Shown piece by piece: positions 1 through 9,934 of a stretch of 64,000 nt of DNA (positions within the stretch are counted from its first letter, which is position 1; every line of letters begins with the position of its first letter). The notes below the pieces were generated by a model. That model worked only from the letters and a program-made list of their open reading frames with translations, made no database searches and was not told where the DNA came from. Source of the stretch: Planktomarina sp. GTDB lineage: Bacteria > Pseudomonadota > Alphaproteobacteria > Rhodobacterales > Rhodobacteraceae. The stretch lies in contig JAHDBC010000003.1 in assembly GCA_020630595.1 (NCBI GenBank), positions 57,523 through 121,522 on the forward strand, read 5' to 3'. The position numbers and the translations under genes are program-made.

Positions 1-12
1 CCCCGTTCTGCG

Positions 13-444
13 TTGATCCTTGGCCTTGCTGGCACGATCCCATTTTTGTGGGGCGTGGCCAGTTTGTTGGCCCCATCTTGGGGCTTGTGGTTTGCACAAA
101 CCATCAATCCGCGTTTGGTTGGGCCCTATGTGCAGCTGTCTTATGGCATGGTGATCCTGTCATTTATGTCGGGCGTTTTGTGGGGATTTGCCACCAAGGC
201 GGACGGGGCACGGGCCACTTTGGGCTATGTCTTGTCGGTGATCCCCGCGCTTTATGCGTTCTTTTTCGTTGGTGGGGGGCCGCAGGCGGCGGCATTGTAT
301 CTGGCCGGTGGCTTTGCCGGGCTGATCATTCTGGATTTCCTGTTCACACACTGGGGATTGACGCCGCGATGGTGGATGCACTTGCGTATCCTGCTGACCG
401 GCATCGTTTGTGCCTGCCTGATTGCAACGGTGTATCTGATATGA
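13..444 (+). CDS. DUF3429-type small integral membrane protein
   Basis: 143-aa ORF, multiple TM segments, LVGPYVQLSYGMVILSFMSGVLWG pattern typical of DUF3429; stop overlaps the next start. Confidence 0.75.
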   Translation: MILGLAGTIPFLWGVASLLAPSWGLWFAQTINPRLVGPYVQLSYGMVILSFMSGVLWGFATKADGARATLGYVLSVIPALYAFFFVGGGPQAAALYLAGGFAGLIILDFLFTHWGLTPRWWMHLRILLTGIVCACLIATVYLI

Positions 445-1037
445 CGGATCGCGAAACGCTTGCTGTCTATGACGCCAAAATCGATGACTACCGCAAGGTG
501 TTCACATCCCATAAATCGCGGCATCTGACCCAATTCATTGACGCGATGCCGCCCGGTGGCCGTGTTCTGGATTTAGGGTGTGGCCCGGGGAATGCGGCGG
601 CTGTCATGGCGCAAGCAGGGTTGCAAACCGATGCGTGGGACGCCAGCGCGGCAATGGCAAAGGCCGCGGCATGTTTTGATGGGGTCAACGCTGCGCAACG
701 GGATTTCGATGCCTTGCCGGATGAACCAACCTATCATGGCATTTACGCCAATTTCAGCCTGCTTCATGCAACGCGGGATGATGGTATGCGCCACATGCGC
801 ACGATCCATACGGCCCTGCATCCGGGTGGGGTGTTCCACATCGGGATGAAGGTCGGCACCGGATCCAAACGCGATGCGCTGGGGCGGTTTTACACGTATT
901 ACACGGTGCCCGAATTGCGCGGGTTCCTGACGGATCTGGGGTTCGACATCACGTGGGAAAAACAAGGCGAAGAACCGGGGCTGGCGGGGCCTGTGGAACC
1001 GTTTGTTCTGATGCAGGGATGTAAGCCCAATGCCTGA
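441..1037 (+). CDS. class I SAM-dependent methyltransferase
   Basis: In-frame ATG at 441 ([17 protein letters not shown]); motif [13 protein letters not shown]; the longer ORF start at 48 overlaps the upstream gene and is unlikely. Confidence 0.88.
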   Translation: MTDRETLAVYDAKIDDYRKVFTSHKSRHLTQFIDAMPPGGRVLDLGCGPGNAAAVMAQAGLQTDAWDASAAMAKAAACFDGVNAAQRDFDALPDEPTYHGIYANFSLLHATRDDGMRHMRTIHTALHPGGVFHIGMKVGTGSKRDALGRFYTYYTVPELRGFLTDLGFDITWEKQGEEPGLAGPVEPFVLMQGCKPNA

Positions 1038-1482
1038 TCTGGTCGCATACACAGATGGTGCGTGCAGCGGGAACCCCGGCCCGGGCGGATGGGGTGTTTT
1101 GTTGCAGGCCAAAGATGGCGACGCCGTCTTGAAGGAACGCGAATTGTGCGGTGGTGAAGGGGAAACCACCAACAACCGGATGGAATTGATGGCCGCCATC
1201 ACGGCGCTGGAAACGCTGGATCGGGCCAGTGTGATCACCATCGTGACCGACAGCAGCTATGTCAAAGACGGGATCACCCAATGGATCCATGGCTGGAAAA
1301 AGCGTGGCTGGAAAACTGCAGGCAAAAAGCCCGTCAAAAACGTGGAACTGTGGCAGCAACTGGATGCGGCAACCCAGCGCCATGATGTGACGTGGGAATG
1401 GGTCAAGGGCCACGCAGGTCATCCGGAAAATGAACGGGCCGATGAACTGGCCCGCGCAGGAATGGAACCGTTCAAGGGTTAA
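1030..1482 (+). CDS. rnhA: ribonuclease HI
   Basis: [56 protein letters not shown] motifs. Confidence 0.97.
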   Translation: MPDLVAYTDGACSGNPGPGGWGVLLQAKDGDAVLKERELCGGEGETTNNRMELMAAITALETLDRASVITIVTDSSYVKDGITQWIHGWKKRGWKTAGKKPVKNVELWQQLDAATQRHDVTWEWVKGHAGHPENERADELARAGMEPFKG

Positions 1483-1494
1483 CCTGTCGCGCCA

Positions 1495-2430
1495 TTATTC
1501 CATAGCGGCATCCCACGCCCAGTCGTCTACGCCATCAGACCGACCTGCGAATTCGACCGCCACGCGCCCCGTGGTTGTGTTCATCACCACCAATGATGAA
1601 AACCCCATGTCGCCACCGGAATGCCCGACCAGATCATCTGCAAGGATGACCCCCATGCCGTAACCTTCGCCTGTGGGGTCGGTGGTCAAATGGCGCATTC
1701 CTGCGGGTGACAACAGATCACCATTCCAAATGGCCGCATAGAATTTTGCCACATCCTGCGCTGACGCCAGAACACCCCCATCCGCAAAGCCGGGACCTGT
1801 GTAATAATCCCGAATGTGCCAGATGCCTTCGTGGCCTTTGGGGAAATCTGCGGGCAATGGGGCGTTTCCAAAAACCATCGACTGGCGCAGCCCGGCGGGC
1901 CGAAAAATTTCGTCCTGTATGATGTCACGATATGGTTTGCCCGTCGCCCGTTCCATCACGATTTGCAGCAAGACATAATTGGTGTTCGAATAATCGAACC
2001 CATCGCCCGGATCGAACAGCGTGGGTTCATCAAACGCGAAGGACACGGCGAATTCGGGCGTCAGATCGGCAACCGGCCGGTCGGATGCGGCATCCAAGAA
2101 TGCGTCGTCAAAATAATCAGGCAGGCCCGATGTCATCGTTGTCAGATGGGTCAGGGTGACGCCGTCCAACCCGCCAAGGCCGTCAGCAACATCCTGTGGG
2201 ACCCGGTCTTTGGCCAAGTCATCAGGATGCAACAGGCCCTGATCCACCAACCGAAGAAACGCGACGGATGAAAACAGCTTGCCCACAGATGCGATGGCAA
2301 AGGGCGTTTCGACCGAATGATTGCCATCGTGAAACACGACCGCCCCATCCTGAAACACGGCACGCACCTGTGGTGTGGGGTGCGACAGGGCAGGCGCGGC
2401 CAGCAGAACCAAAATCAGAATGCGCCACAT
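1495..2430 (-). CDS. serine hydrolase, beta-lactamase/class C PBP-like family, with signal peptide
   Basis: N-terminal signal-like sequence; SVGKL (SxxK) and YSNTNY (YxN) motifs. Confidence 0.88.
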   Translation of the reverse strand: MWRILILVLLAAPALSHPTPQVRAVFQDGAVVFHDGNHSVETPFAIASVGKLFSSVAFLRLVDQGLLHPDDLAKDRVPQDVADGLGGLDGVTLTHLTTMTSGLPDYFDDAFLDAASDRPVADLTPEFAVSFAFDEPTLFDPGDGFDYSNTNYVLLQIVMERATGKPYRDIIQDEIFRPAGLRQSMVFGNAPLPADFPKGHEGIWHIRDYYTGPGFADGGVLASAQDVAKFYAAIWNGDLLSPAGMRHLTTDPTGEGYGMGVILADDLVGHSGGDMGFSSLVVMNTTTGRVAVEFAGRSDGVDDWAWDAAME

Positions 2431-2499
2431 GATTTGTGCCTTTCGAATGGGGGTTTCGCCCAGACTACCGCATCCCGTCGCAGACCGCTATGAAAGGGA

Positions 2500-3069
2500 A
2501 TGCTGATTGCGTTCAACAAACCCTATAACGTTCTGTCCCAATTCACCGACCGATCCATGGAAGGGCGGGACCGCGAAACGCTTTCGGCTTATGTGGATGT
2601 GCCGCGTGTCTACCCCGCAGGGCGTCTGGATCGCGACAGCGAAGGGCTGCTTTTGTTGACGGATGACGGCAAACTGCAAGCCCGGATCAGCGACCCCAAA
2701 CACAAATGGGCAAAGACCTATCTGGTGCAGGTCGAAGGTGTTCCGGATGACGCCGCGCTGGCCGCGCTGCAGGCGGGGGTGGTTTTGAAAGACGGCAAAA
2801 CGCGCCCGGCCAAGGTGCGCCGCAGTGCACAACCCGATTGGCTTTGGCCGCGCACCCCGCCCATTCGCGTGCGAAAATCAGTGCCGGACACGTGGATCGA
2901 GGTGCAGATCACCGAAGGCAAGAACCGGCAGGTGCGCCGCATGACCGCCCATGTCGGCCACCCCACGCTGCGCCTGATCCGCGTCGCGGTTGGGCCCATC
3001 GCGCTGAACGGTCTTTTGCCCGGTGCCTGTCGCGACGTGACGGCTGACATTGGTGCGCAGCGGCGCTAG
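2500..3069 (+). CDS. 23S rRNA pseudouridine synthase, RluE/RsuA-like
   Basis: MLIAFNKPYNVLSQFT, PAGRLDRDSEGLLLLTDDG catalytic motif, ITEGKNRQVRRM. Confidence 0.92.
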   Translation: MLIAFNKPYNVLSQFTDRSMEGRDRETLSAYVDVPRVYPAGRLDRDSEGLLLLTDDGKLQARISDPKHKWAKTYLVQVEGVPDDAALAALQAGVVLKDGKTRPAKVRRSAQPDWLWPRTPPIRVRKSVPDTWIEVQITEGKNRQVRRMTAHVGHPTLRLIRVAVGPIALNGLLPGACRDVTADIGAQRR

Positions 3070-3079
3070 TTTGCGACCC

Positions 3080-3868
3080 ATGGACGATCTTTTGTACGAA
3101 GTGGACGGTGGCGTCGCGCATGTGACGCTGAACCGTCCGGAAAAGAAAAATGCACTGTCCCGGGAAATCTTCGACGGTTTGCCGGATCTGGCGGGGCGCA
3201 TCGCAGCAGACAGAACGATCCGCGCGGTCATTCTGACTGGGGCAGGTGGGGATTTTAGTGCCGGGATCGACTTGGGGCTGTTACAGTCTTTCCTGCCCAA
3301 AATGGATGAAACCCGGGCCGAAATGCGCGCAGCCAAAGATGGCCCGAACTGGTTTCAACGGCCCGTGACCTGTTGGTCCGGTCTTTCGGTTCCCGTGATC
3401 GCCGTGATTGACGGGGTGTGTTTGGGCGGCGGCATGCAGCTTGCGCTGGGCGCGGATTTCCGCATCGCGTCACCGGCGGCGCGCTTTAGCATCATGGAAG
3501 CGAAATGGGGCCTGATCCCGGACATGGGAATTACGCAAAGCTTGCCGAAACTGATGCGGGCCGATCAGGCCAAACGGTTGATGATGACCGCCGATGTGTT
3601 TCATGCGGATCAAGCGCAGGCATGGGGTTTGATCACCCAACTTTCAGATGATCCGATGGCGGCCGCCTTGGAACTGGCCCGCAGTTTGGAATCGCGATCC
3701 CCGGACGCCGTGGCGGCGGCAAAGGCGCTGGTTGATCAATGCTGGTCGATGCCCCCGGGCGAAGGTCTGGTGCTGGAAGGCGCGTTGCAAGCCGGGCTGA
3801 TCGGCACCCCCAACCAGATGGAGGCCGTGATGGCCGGCATGGCCAAACGCCCTGCCAACTTCAAATGA
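3080..3868 (+). CDS. crotonase/enoyl-CoA hydratase family protein
   Basis: VTLNRPEKKNALS, GGDFSAGIDL, GVCLGGGMQLALGADFRIA; ATG at 3080 inside the 3050 ORF. Confidence 0.9.
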   Translation: MDDLLYEVDGGVAHVTLNRPEKKNALSREIFDGLPDLAGRIAADRTIRAVILTGAGGDFSAGIDLGLLQSFLPKMDETRAEMRAAKDGPNWFQRPVTCWSGLSVPVIAVIDGVCLGGGMQLALGADFRIASPAARFSIMEAKWGLIPDMGITQSLPKLMRADQAKRLMMTADVFHADQAQAWGLITQLSDDPMAAALELARSLESRSPDAVAAAKALVDQCWSMPPGEGLVLEGALQAGLIGTPNQMEAVMAGMAKRPANFK

Positions 3869-4428
3869 TGCAAGACCACGTGGAATTCAAAAGCCGCGCT
3901 GCGGTTCGGGCATGGCTTGCGGAAAACCATGCGACCTGTGGCACGGTTTGGGCGGTCACCTACAAAAAACACACAGACCACTATCTTGCCTATGGGGATC
4001 TGATTTCAGAACTTTTGTGTTGGGGATGGGTGGATTCCGTTTCTGGCAAGGTTGATGAAAACCGATCCAAACTGCGCATTTCCCCCCGCAATCCAAAATC
4101 CGCATGGTCGGCTGTCAACAAGGCCAAGGTCGAACAGGCACGGGCCCAGGGCCAGATGACCCCAGCAGGCGAAGCCATGATTGACATTGCAAAGGCCAAC
4201 GGGATGTGGGGCTTTTTGGATGATGTGGAAAGATTGGACTTGGCGGATGATATGATTGCCGCGCTTGGCCCGTTGCGGTCACAGTGGGATGACTATCCGC
4301 GGTCGGTCAAACGCGGGACGCTGGAATGGATCAAAACCGCCAAACGGCCTGCCACCCGTGCGGCCCGCATCGATGATGTGGTTCAATCACTTGCCGCTGG
4401 TTTGCGCCCAAGCCCCTATCGCCGGTGA
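3865..4428 (+). CDS. YdeI/OmpD-associated family protein
   Basis: F(K)SRAAVRAWLAENH, CWGWVDS, SAWSAVNKAKVE, EWIKTAKRPATRAARI; ATGA overlap with the preceding stop. Confidence 0.82.
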   Translation: MMQDHVEFKSRAAVRAWLAENHATCGTVWAVTYKKHTDHYLAYGDLISELLCWGWVDSVSGKVDENRSKLRISPRNPKSAWSAVNKAKVEQARAQGQMTPAGEAMIDIAKANGMWGFLDDVERLDLADDMIAALGPLRSQWDDYPRSVKRGTLEWIKTAKRPATRAARIDDVVQSLAAGLRPSPYRR

Positions 4429-4482
4429 TCCCCGCAACGTCGCGGCGACGCTGCTGGCGGGCGTGTCTTACAGAAAAGACCG

Positions 4483-4701
4483 CTAGCGGGTCAGTTTGGC
4501 AACGATCCGGCGCGTAATCGGGGCCACAATCAGAACCGCGGGAAAGGCGATGGCCCATGACGCGATCCAGTTGCTGGCCCAAAGGGCCAATTCAAAGTCT
4601 GATCCGGTGGCGCGCCATGTGGATATGCCCGACACCAGACACGACATCAGCCCAGACAAAACAAAACCGAACAGGATTTGCGCATATTTGGCGGGGATCA
4701 T
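4483..4701 (-). CDS. DUF2798 small membrane protein
   Basis: Internal ATG gives MIPAKYAQILFGFVLSGLMSCLVSG..., two TM segments. Confidence 0.75.
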   Translation of the reverse strand: MIPAKYAQILFGFVLSGLMSCLVSGISTWRATGSDFELALWASNWIASWAIAFPAVLIVAPITRRIVAKLTR

Positions 4702-5279
4702 TCTGCCAACTCCGCCGCCGGGATGATGGGAAAGAATGCGCCTTTTGACCGCACGCCAAACCACGCGGTGCCATCTACAATGTCTTCTTCGCCCAGATCG
4801 ACAAGCCGGTAAAATGATTTGCGATCGATCAATGCTTCAAGATTTGTGCGGATCAAAATGTAGGGGCTGGGTTCGCCTGTGTCCGGGTCCCGTTCAACAC
4901 GGATCGGGTGATCCGGCCCGGCGGTTGCCGTATCGCCCACGTGGGTTGTAAAGCGCAAACCATCCCCGACCTGATCGAAATCTTGCGCCACAAAAGGGGC
5001 ATCTTCGACGGTGATTCCAACCTTTTCGACAGGTGTGACCAGAAAGTATTTCCCATCTTCTTTTTTCAGAATGGATGAAAAAAGTTTCACCAAACCGGGG
5101 CGTCCGATGGGCGTTCCTTGATAAAACCAAGTGCCGTCCCGCGCGATGCGCATGTCGATGTCGCCACAAAAAGGGGGGTTCCACAGGTGCACGGGTGGCA
5201 AACCTTTGCCTTTTTCGGTTGCATTCACGGATGCAAGCAGACTTTCTGCAGTCGGTGTCACGATATTTTGTCCAGCCAT
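4698..5279 (-). CDS. DUF1285 domain-containing protein
   Basis: PPVHLWNPPFCGDIDMRIARDGTWFYQGTPIGRPGLVKLFSSIL pattern characteristic of DUF1285. Confidence 0.85.
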   Translation of the reverse strand: MAGQNIVTPTAESLLASVNATEKGKGLPPVHLWNPPFCGDIDMRIARDGTWFYQGTPIGRPGLVKLFSSILKKEDGKYFLVTPVEKVGITVEDAPFVAQDFDQVGDGLRFTTHVGDTATAGPDHPIRVERDPDTGEPSPYILIRTNLEALIDRKSFYRLVDLGEEDIVDGTAWFGVRSKGAFFPIIPAAELAE

Positions 5280-5338
5280 GGATTTTGCCTATCCCAATTG
5301 TCGGGTTACCTTACCCCCATCTAAGACGGAGCGCACCG

Positions 5339-6346
5339 ATGACCAAGCCTGAAGACCTGATAGCAGATATTGAAGCGCTGGGCGGTGCGTTGGATCAGGC
5401 CCGTGCCAGCATTGGCGCGCGGTTCATTGGCCAGTCCCGGGTTGTGGAATTGGTGCTGTCCACGCTGTTGTGTGGCGGCCATGGCCTTTTGATCGGTCTG
5501 CCCGGTTTGGGAAAAACACGCCTTGTGGATGCTTTGTCCACGGTGATGGGGCTGGATGGGTCGCGCGTGCAGTTTACCCCTGATTTGATGCCAGCCGATA
5601 TTCTGGGGGCAGAGGTTTTGGAAACCGCACAAGACGGCACGCGGTCGTTTCGGTTTATCGAAGGCCCGGTTTTTTGCCAGCTTTTGATGGCCGATGAAAT
5701 CAACCGCGCCAGCCCCCGCACCCAAGCGGCACTGCTGCAGGCGATGCAGGAAAAATCCGTTACCGTTGCGGGGCAAGACCGCCCATTGGGCCGCCCGTTT
5801 CACGTACTGGCCACCCAGAACCCGATTGAACAAGAAGGGACCTATCCCCTGCCAGAAGCGCAGTTGGACCGGTTTTTGCTTGAAATACAGGTTCCTTACC
5901 CAAGCCGCGCAACCGAACGTGATATTCTGCTTGCTACGACAGGTGTGGACGATGCGCAGGTCACACAGGTGTTTTCGGCCCAACAGCTGCTGGACGCCCA
6001 GACCCTAATCCGGCGCATGCCTGTGGGTGATGCCGTTGTGGATCAGATCCTGGATCTTGTCCGTGCGTTTCGGCCGGACAATCCCGATGCACCCGATATG
6101 GTGAAGCGCCACGTGCGCTGGGGCCCGGGGCCGCGGGCGGCGCAGGCGCTGATGCTTTCTGTTCGTGCGCAGGCTTTGATGCGGGGCAGTTTGGCGCCAT
6201 CCACGGATGATGTTCTGGCGATGGCAACGCCGGTCTTGAACCACCGCATGGGGCTTGGCTTTGCGGCGCGTGCTGAAGGAATCAATCAATCCGATCTGAT
6301 CGCAGATATCGCGCAATCCCTGTTGGCCGGGAAAGCCGCAGCGTGA
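5339..6346 (+). CDS. MoxR-family AAA+ ATPase
   Basis: ATG at 5339 (MTKPEDLIADIEAL); GLPGLGKTRLVDAL Walker A, LLMADEINRASPRTQAALLQAMQE Walker B. Confidence 0.95.
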   Translation: MTKPEDLIADIEALGGALDQARASIGARFIGQSRVVELVLSTLLCGGHGLLIGLPGLGKTRLVDALSTVMGLDGSRVQFTPDLMPADILGAEVLETAQDGTRSFRFIEGPVFCQLLMADEINRASPRTQAALLQAMQEKSVTVAGQDRPLGRPFHVLATQNPIEQEGTYPLPEAQLDRFLLEIQVPYPSRATERDILLATTGVDDAQVTQVFSAQQLLDAQTLIRRMPVGDAVVDQILDLVRAFRPDNPDAPDMVKRHVRWGPGPRAAQALMLSVRAQALMRGSLAPSTDDVLAMATPVLNHRMGLGFAARAEGINQSDLIADIAQSLLAGKAAA

Positions 6347-7209
6347 CGACCGCGCATCTTTCGAATGCAGGGGCTTTGGCTGCGCCATTTCCGCCTTTGT
6401 TGGCGGATGCGCAGGCATTGGCTGCGACCGTTGCATTCGGCGATCATGGGCGCAGGCGGCCCGGTTTCGGCGACGCATTCTGGGAATACCGCGCGGCCCA
6501 ACCCGGCGACAGTCTGCGCAGGATCGATTGGCGACGGTCAGCGCGGTCTGATGATGCCTTCGTGCGCGAAACGGAAGCGCAGATCGCCCAAACAGTATTG
6601 TTCTGGTGTGATCCCGCCGCATCGATGGGATTTTCCAGCGGCCATGAAACCAAGGCGCACCGGGCGCAGCTTTTGACGTTGGCACTTGCGCATCTGTTGT
6701 TGCGCGGGGGCGAACGGGTTGGGGTCACCGGGTCCGGTCTGCGGGCACGTGCGGGCATGGGCCAGATGGACCGGCTGCATGCGTTTCTGGAACGCACGGA
6801 TGCAGGAACCGATTACGGGGCACCAGACACAACCGCCATGGCGCAGAATGCCCATGCCGTTTTCCTGTCCGATTTTCTGGGGCCTTTGACCGGGGTGCGC
6901 GCGGGTTTGTCGCAAGCCGTGGACCGCGGCGTTGGTGGCACCATTTGCATGGTTCTTGACCCGCAAGAGATTGCGTTTCCGTTTCGGGGCCGATCCGTTT
7001 TTGAAAGCATGGGGGGAAGCCTGCGGTACGAAACACAACAGGCCGGGGCATTGAAAGATGCCTATCAGGCCGCGATGACAGATCGGATCGAAACCGTGCG
7101 TGATCTTGCGGCGGCGGCGGGCTGGCGGTTCCACCTGCATCGGTTGGATCAATCGGCGCAATCGGCACTGTTGTGGCTGTTCCGCGCGATCGAAGGACCC
7201 GGCCGTTGA
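6343..7209 (+). CDS. DUF58 domain-containing protein
   Basis: GDSLRRIDWRRSARSDDAFVRE motif; overlaps the MoxR stop. Confidence 0.93.
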   Translation: MTTAHLSNAGALAAPFPPLLADAQALAATVAFGDHGRRRPGFGDAFWEYRAAQPGDSLRRIDWRRSARSDDAFVRETEAQIAQTVLFWCDPAASMGFSSGHETKAHRAQLLTLALAHLLLRGGERVGVTGSGLRARAGMGQMDRLHAFLERTDAGTDYGAPDTTAMAQNAHAVFLSDFLGPLTGVRAGLSQAVDRGVGGTICMVLDPQEIAFPFRGRSVFESMGGSLRYETQQAGALKDAYQAAMTDRIETVRDLAAAAGWRFHLHRLDQSAQSALLWLFRAIEGPGR

Positions 7210-9932
7210 TCAGTTTTGCGGTTCCATTGATATTGTTGGCGCTGATTGCGTTGCCCCTGCTGTGGATTTTGCTGCGCGCTGTGCCCCCCGCCCCTGTCTT
7301 GCGTCGCTTTCCCGCCGTGACGCTGTTGTTGGGCCTGCGTGCCGAAGACACCGAGGCGGACACAACCCCCTGGTGGCTGTTGCTTTTACGGCTGTTTGCA
7401 ATTGCGTCGCTGATCGTGGCGTTCGCTGGTCCGTTTTGGCAAAACAACCCGGCGCCACCAACTGACCGTCCGTTGCTGGTTGTGATGGATGGCGGATGGC
7501 CAGACGCGCCGGATTGGCCACTGCGGCAGGACCGCGCGGCAGACGCACTGGACTCTGCGGCCCAGACCGGCAGGCCGGTCGCTTTCGTTCAACTGACTGA
7601 TTTGACGCAAGCACCGGAATTCGGTCCGGTCGCGCTGGCCCGCGATGCGTTGGGTGGGGTGTCGCCGAAACCGTGGCTGCCGGGCGATGTGGCACCAATT
7701 TTGCAGGCGATCGAAGGGCCCTATGACACATATTGGATCGCAGGGCCGATTGCATTCGACGGCGGCGATGACCTTGCCGAAATGTTTGCCGCACAGGGGA
7801 CCGTGACGGTGTTTGCCCCATCAACGCAGGCGGTCGCAGTGCGCCCTGCCACTTTGACACCAGATGGGGTTGCGCTGACGGTGGTTCGGGCGGACGCGAA
7901 CGGGCCGCAAACGGTTGTGGTCGATGCAGTGGGCACCGACCCAACTGGGCAACAGCGGTTCCTGGGCAGGACCGATGCCGTGTTCGACAATGGTGATACG
8001 GCGGTCGATGTGGTGATGGAACTGCCCGCAGAATTGCGTGACCGCGTGACACGGTATCAACTGCGGGACAGGCGCACTGCGGGTTCCGTCACATTGGCGG
8101 ATGACAGGCTGCAACGCCGCGAAATCGCACTTGTTTCGTCAAGTTCCGATGCCCAAGAAGGGTTGGCCGTTCTGTCGCAGCTGCATTTTTTAAGGCAGGC
8201 GTTGGTCCCATCGTCTGATCTTTTGGCAGGCGCGATGCAGGATATTCTGCAGGCCAATCCCGATACCCTTATTCTGGCCGATGTTCCGCAGGTGCCCGAT
8301 CCCCAGGCAGTTCTGGATTGGATCGACAAAGGCGGTTTGCTTATCCGGTTTGCGGGCCCGCGGCTTGCCGCACAGACGTTCGCAGCGGTTGAAGAAGATC
8401 CGCTGCTGCCGGTACGCTTGCGCGCAGGCGGGCGGACCGTTGGCGGCGCGATGTCATGGGGGGCACCAAAAACACTGCAACCCTTTGCCGCCGACAGCCC
8501 GTTTTACGGTCTTGCGGTTCCAAACGATGTCACCGTGTCATCGCAGGTTCTGGCGGAACCCGGGCCGGATCTGGCTGCCCGGGTGATTGCCCGGCTGGAT
8601 GACGGAACGCCACTGGTCACGCGTGACACGTTTGGCAACGGCGAAATCGTATTGTTTCATGTGACAGCAAATGCGGACTGGTCCAGCCTGCCTTTGTCGG
8701 GGCTGTTTATGGATATGCTGGAACGTTTGTCCGTCACAACAGCCACGGCCGTTTCGGACGGGGCCGTCCCCGATGAAACGATCTGGTCGCAATCAGCTGC
8801 GATTGATGGATTTGGAAACGTGACCGCGTCAAACGCGGTTGTGGGTGTGGAAAGTGCCGCGTTCGCGGCGCGCCCATCTGCCGATCTTCCCCCGGGGTTG
8901 TATGCGGGGGGGGATCGCGTTCTGGCCCATAATGTGGTTGGCCCAGATACGCGCATCGCACCCCCGATTTGGCCCAGCGATGTTGTCTTCGATACGGGCG
9001 CAGGCCCTGCGGTCACGGATTTGAAACCGTGGCTGTTAATGGCCGCCCTGTTGGCGTTCCTGATCGACATATTCGCGGCGCTTTGGCTTTCTGGAAAATT
9101 GCGGGGTCCGGTCTCTGCCGCCCTGTTCGGGTGTGCTTTGTTGCTGGTTCCGGGTGAAGGGTCGGCGCAGGATCAGATCGATGATCGCGCCCTTCAGGCC
9201 GCATCGGAAGTGGTTCTGGCCTATGTGATCACTGGGGACGCGCAGCAGGATGCGGTGTCACGCGCCGGTCTTCTGGGCCTGTCCCAGACGCTGTTTCTGC
9301 GCACGGCCATTGAACCCGTGGCGCCCACGGGCATTGATCTGCAGACAGATGATATTGCGCTTTATTCGTTTTTGTACTGGCCCGTGACGTTGAACCAACA
9401 ACGCCCCACGGCCGAAGTCACCGCAAAGTTAAACCGGTATCTAACAGGTGGCGGGATGATCCTGTTCGATACCCGCGACGGGAATGTCAGCGGATTTGGC
9501 AGTCAGTCACCTGAAATGCGCAAACTGCGTGACATTGCAGCGGGATTGCAGATTCCGCGTCTTGAACCCATTCCGCCCGACCATGTGCTGACCCGGTCTT
9601 TCTACATTTTGCAGGATTTCCCGGGCCGTTTTTCCGGGGCCCCGATCTGGGTCGAAGCATCGCCAGATGTTGCCGTCGAAGACGGGATGCCCTTTCGCAA
9701 CCTGAATGACGGTGTGACCCCGGTTGTTGTGGGTGGGAATGATTGGGCTGCGGCATGGGCGGTTGGGTCGGACGGGCGTCCGATGTTGCCGGTTGGTCGT
9801 GGGTTTGCGGGCGAACGTCAGCGCGAATTGGCCCGCCGTTTTGGTGTGAACCTGATCATGCATGTGCTGACGGGGAACTATAAATCGGATCAGGTGCACG
9901 TGCCTGATCTTTTGGATCGGTTGGGGCAATAG
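7206..9932 (+). CDS. membrane protein with N-terminal BatA-like TM domain and C-terminal DUF4159-type domain
   Basis: ~908 aa from TTG at 7206 overlapping the DUF58 stop; LISFAVPLILLALIALPLLW; C-terminal ...RYLTGGGMILFDTRDG...DHVLTRSFYIL. Confidence 0.88.
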   Translation: MISFAVPLILLALIALPLLWILLRAVPPAPVLRRFPAVTLLLGLRAEDTEADTTPWWLLLLRLFAIASLIVAFAGPFWQNNPAPPTDRPLLVVMDGGWPDAPDWPLRQDRAADALDSAAQTGRPVAFVQLTDLTQAPEFGPVALARDALGGVSPKPWLPGDVAPILQAIEGPYDTYWIAGPIAFDGGDDLAEMFAAQGTVTVFAPSTQAVAVRPATLTPDGVALTVVRADANGPQTVVVDAVGTDPTGQQRFLGRTDAVFDNGDTAVDVVMELPAELRDRVTRYQLRDRRTAGSVTLADDRLQRREIALVSSSSDAQEGLAVLSQLHFLRQALVPSSDLLAGAMQDILQANPDTLILADVPQVPDPQAVLDWIDKGGLLIRFAGPRLAAQTFAAVEEDPLLPVRLRAGGRTVGGAMSWGAPKTLQPFAADSPFYGLAVPNDVTVSSQVLAEPGPDLAARVIARLDDGTPLVTRDTFGNGEIVLFHVTANADWSSLPLSGLFMDMLERLSVTTATAVSDGAVPDETIWSQSAAIDGFGNVTASNAVVGVESAAFAARPSADLPPGLYAGGDRVLAHNVVGPDTRIAPPIWPSDVVFDTGAGPAVTDLKPWLLMAALLAFLIDIFAALWLSGKLRGPVSAALFGCALLLVPGEGSAQDQIDDRALQAASEVVLAYVITGDAQQDAVSRAGLLGLSQTLFLRTAIEPVAPTGIDLQTDDIALYSFLYWPVTLNQQRPTAEVTAKLNRYLTGGGMILFDTRDGNVSGFGSQSPEMRKLRDIAAGLQIPRLEPIPPDHVLTRSFYILQDFPGRFSGAPIWVEASPDVAVEDGMPFRNLNDGVTPVVVGGNDWAAAWAVGSDGRPMLPVGRGFAGERQRELARRFGVNLIMHVLTGNYKSDQVHVPDLLDRLGQ

Positions 9933-9934
9933 AC

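Noticed and set aside
48-440. N-terminal extension of the methyltransferase ORF (start at 48)
   Set aside because: It overlaps the DUF3429 gene in another frame and encodes non-protein-like sequence; ATG 441 fits the methyltransferase N-terminus and the ATGA coupling.
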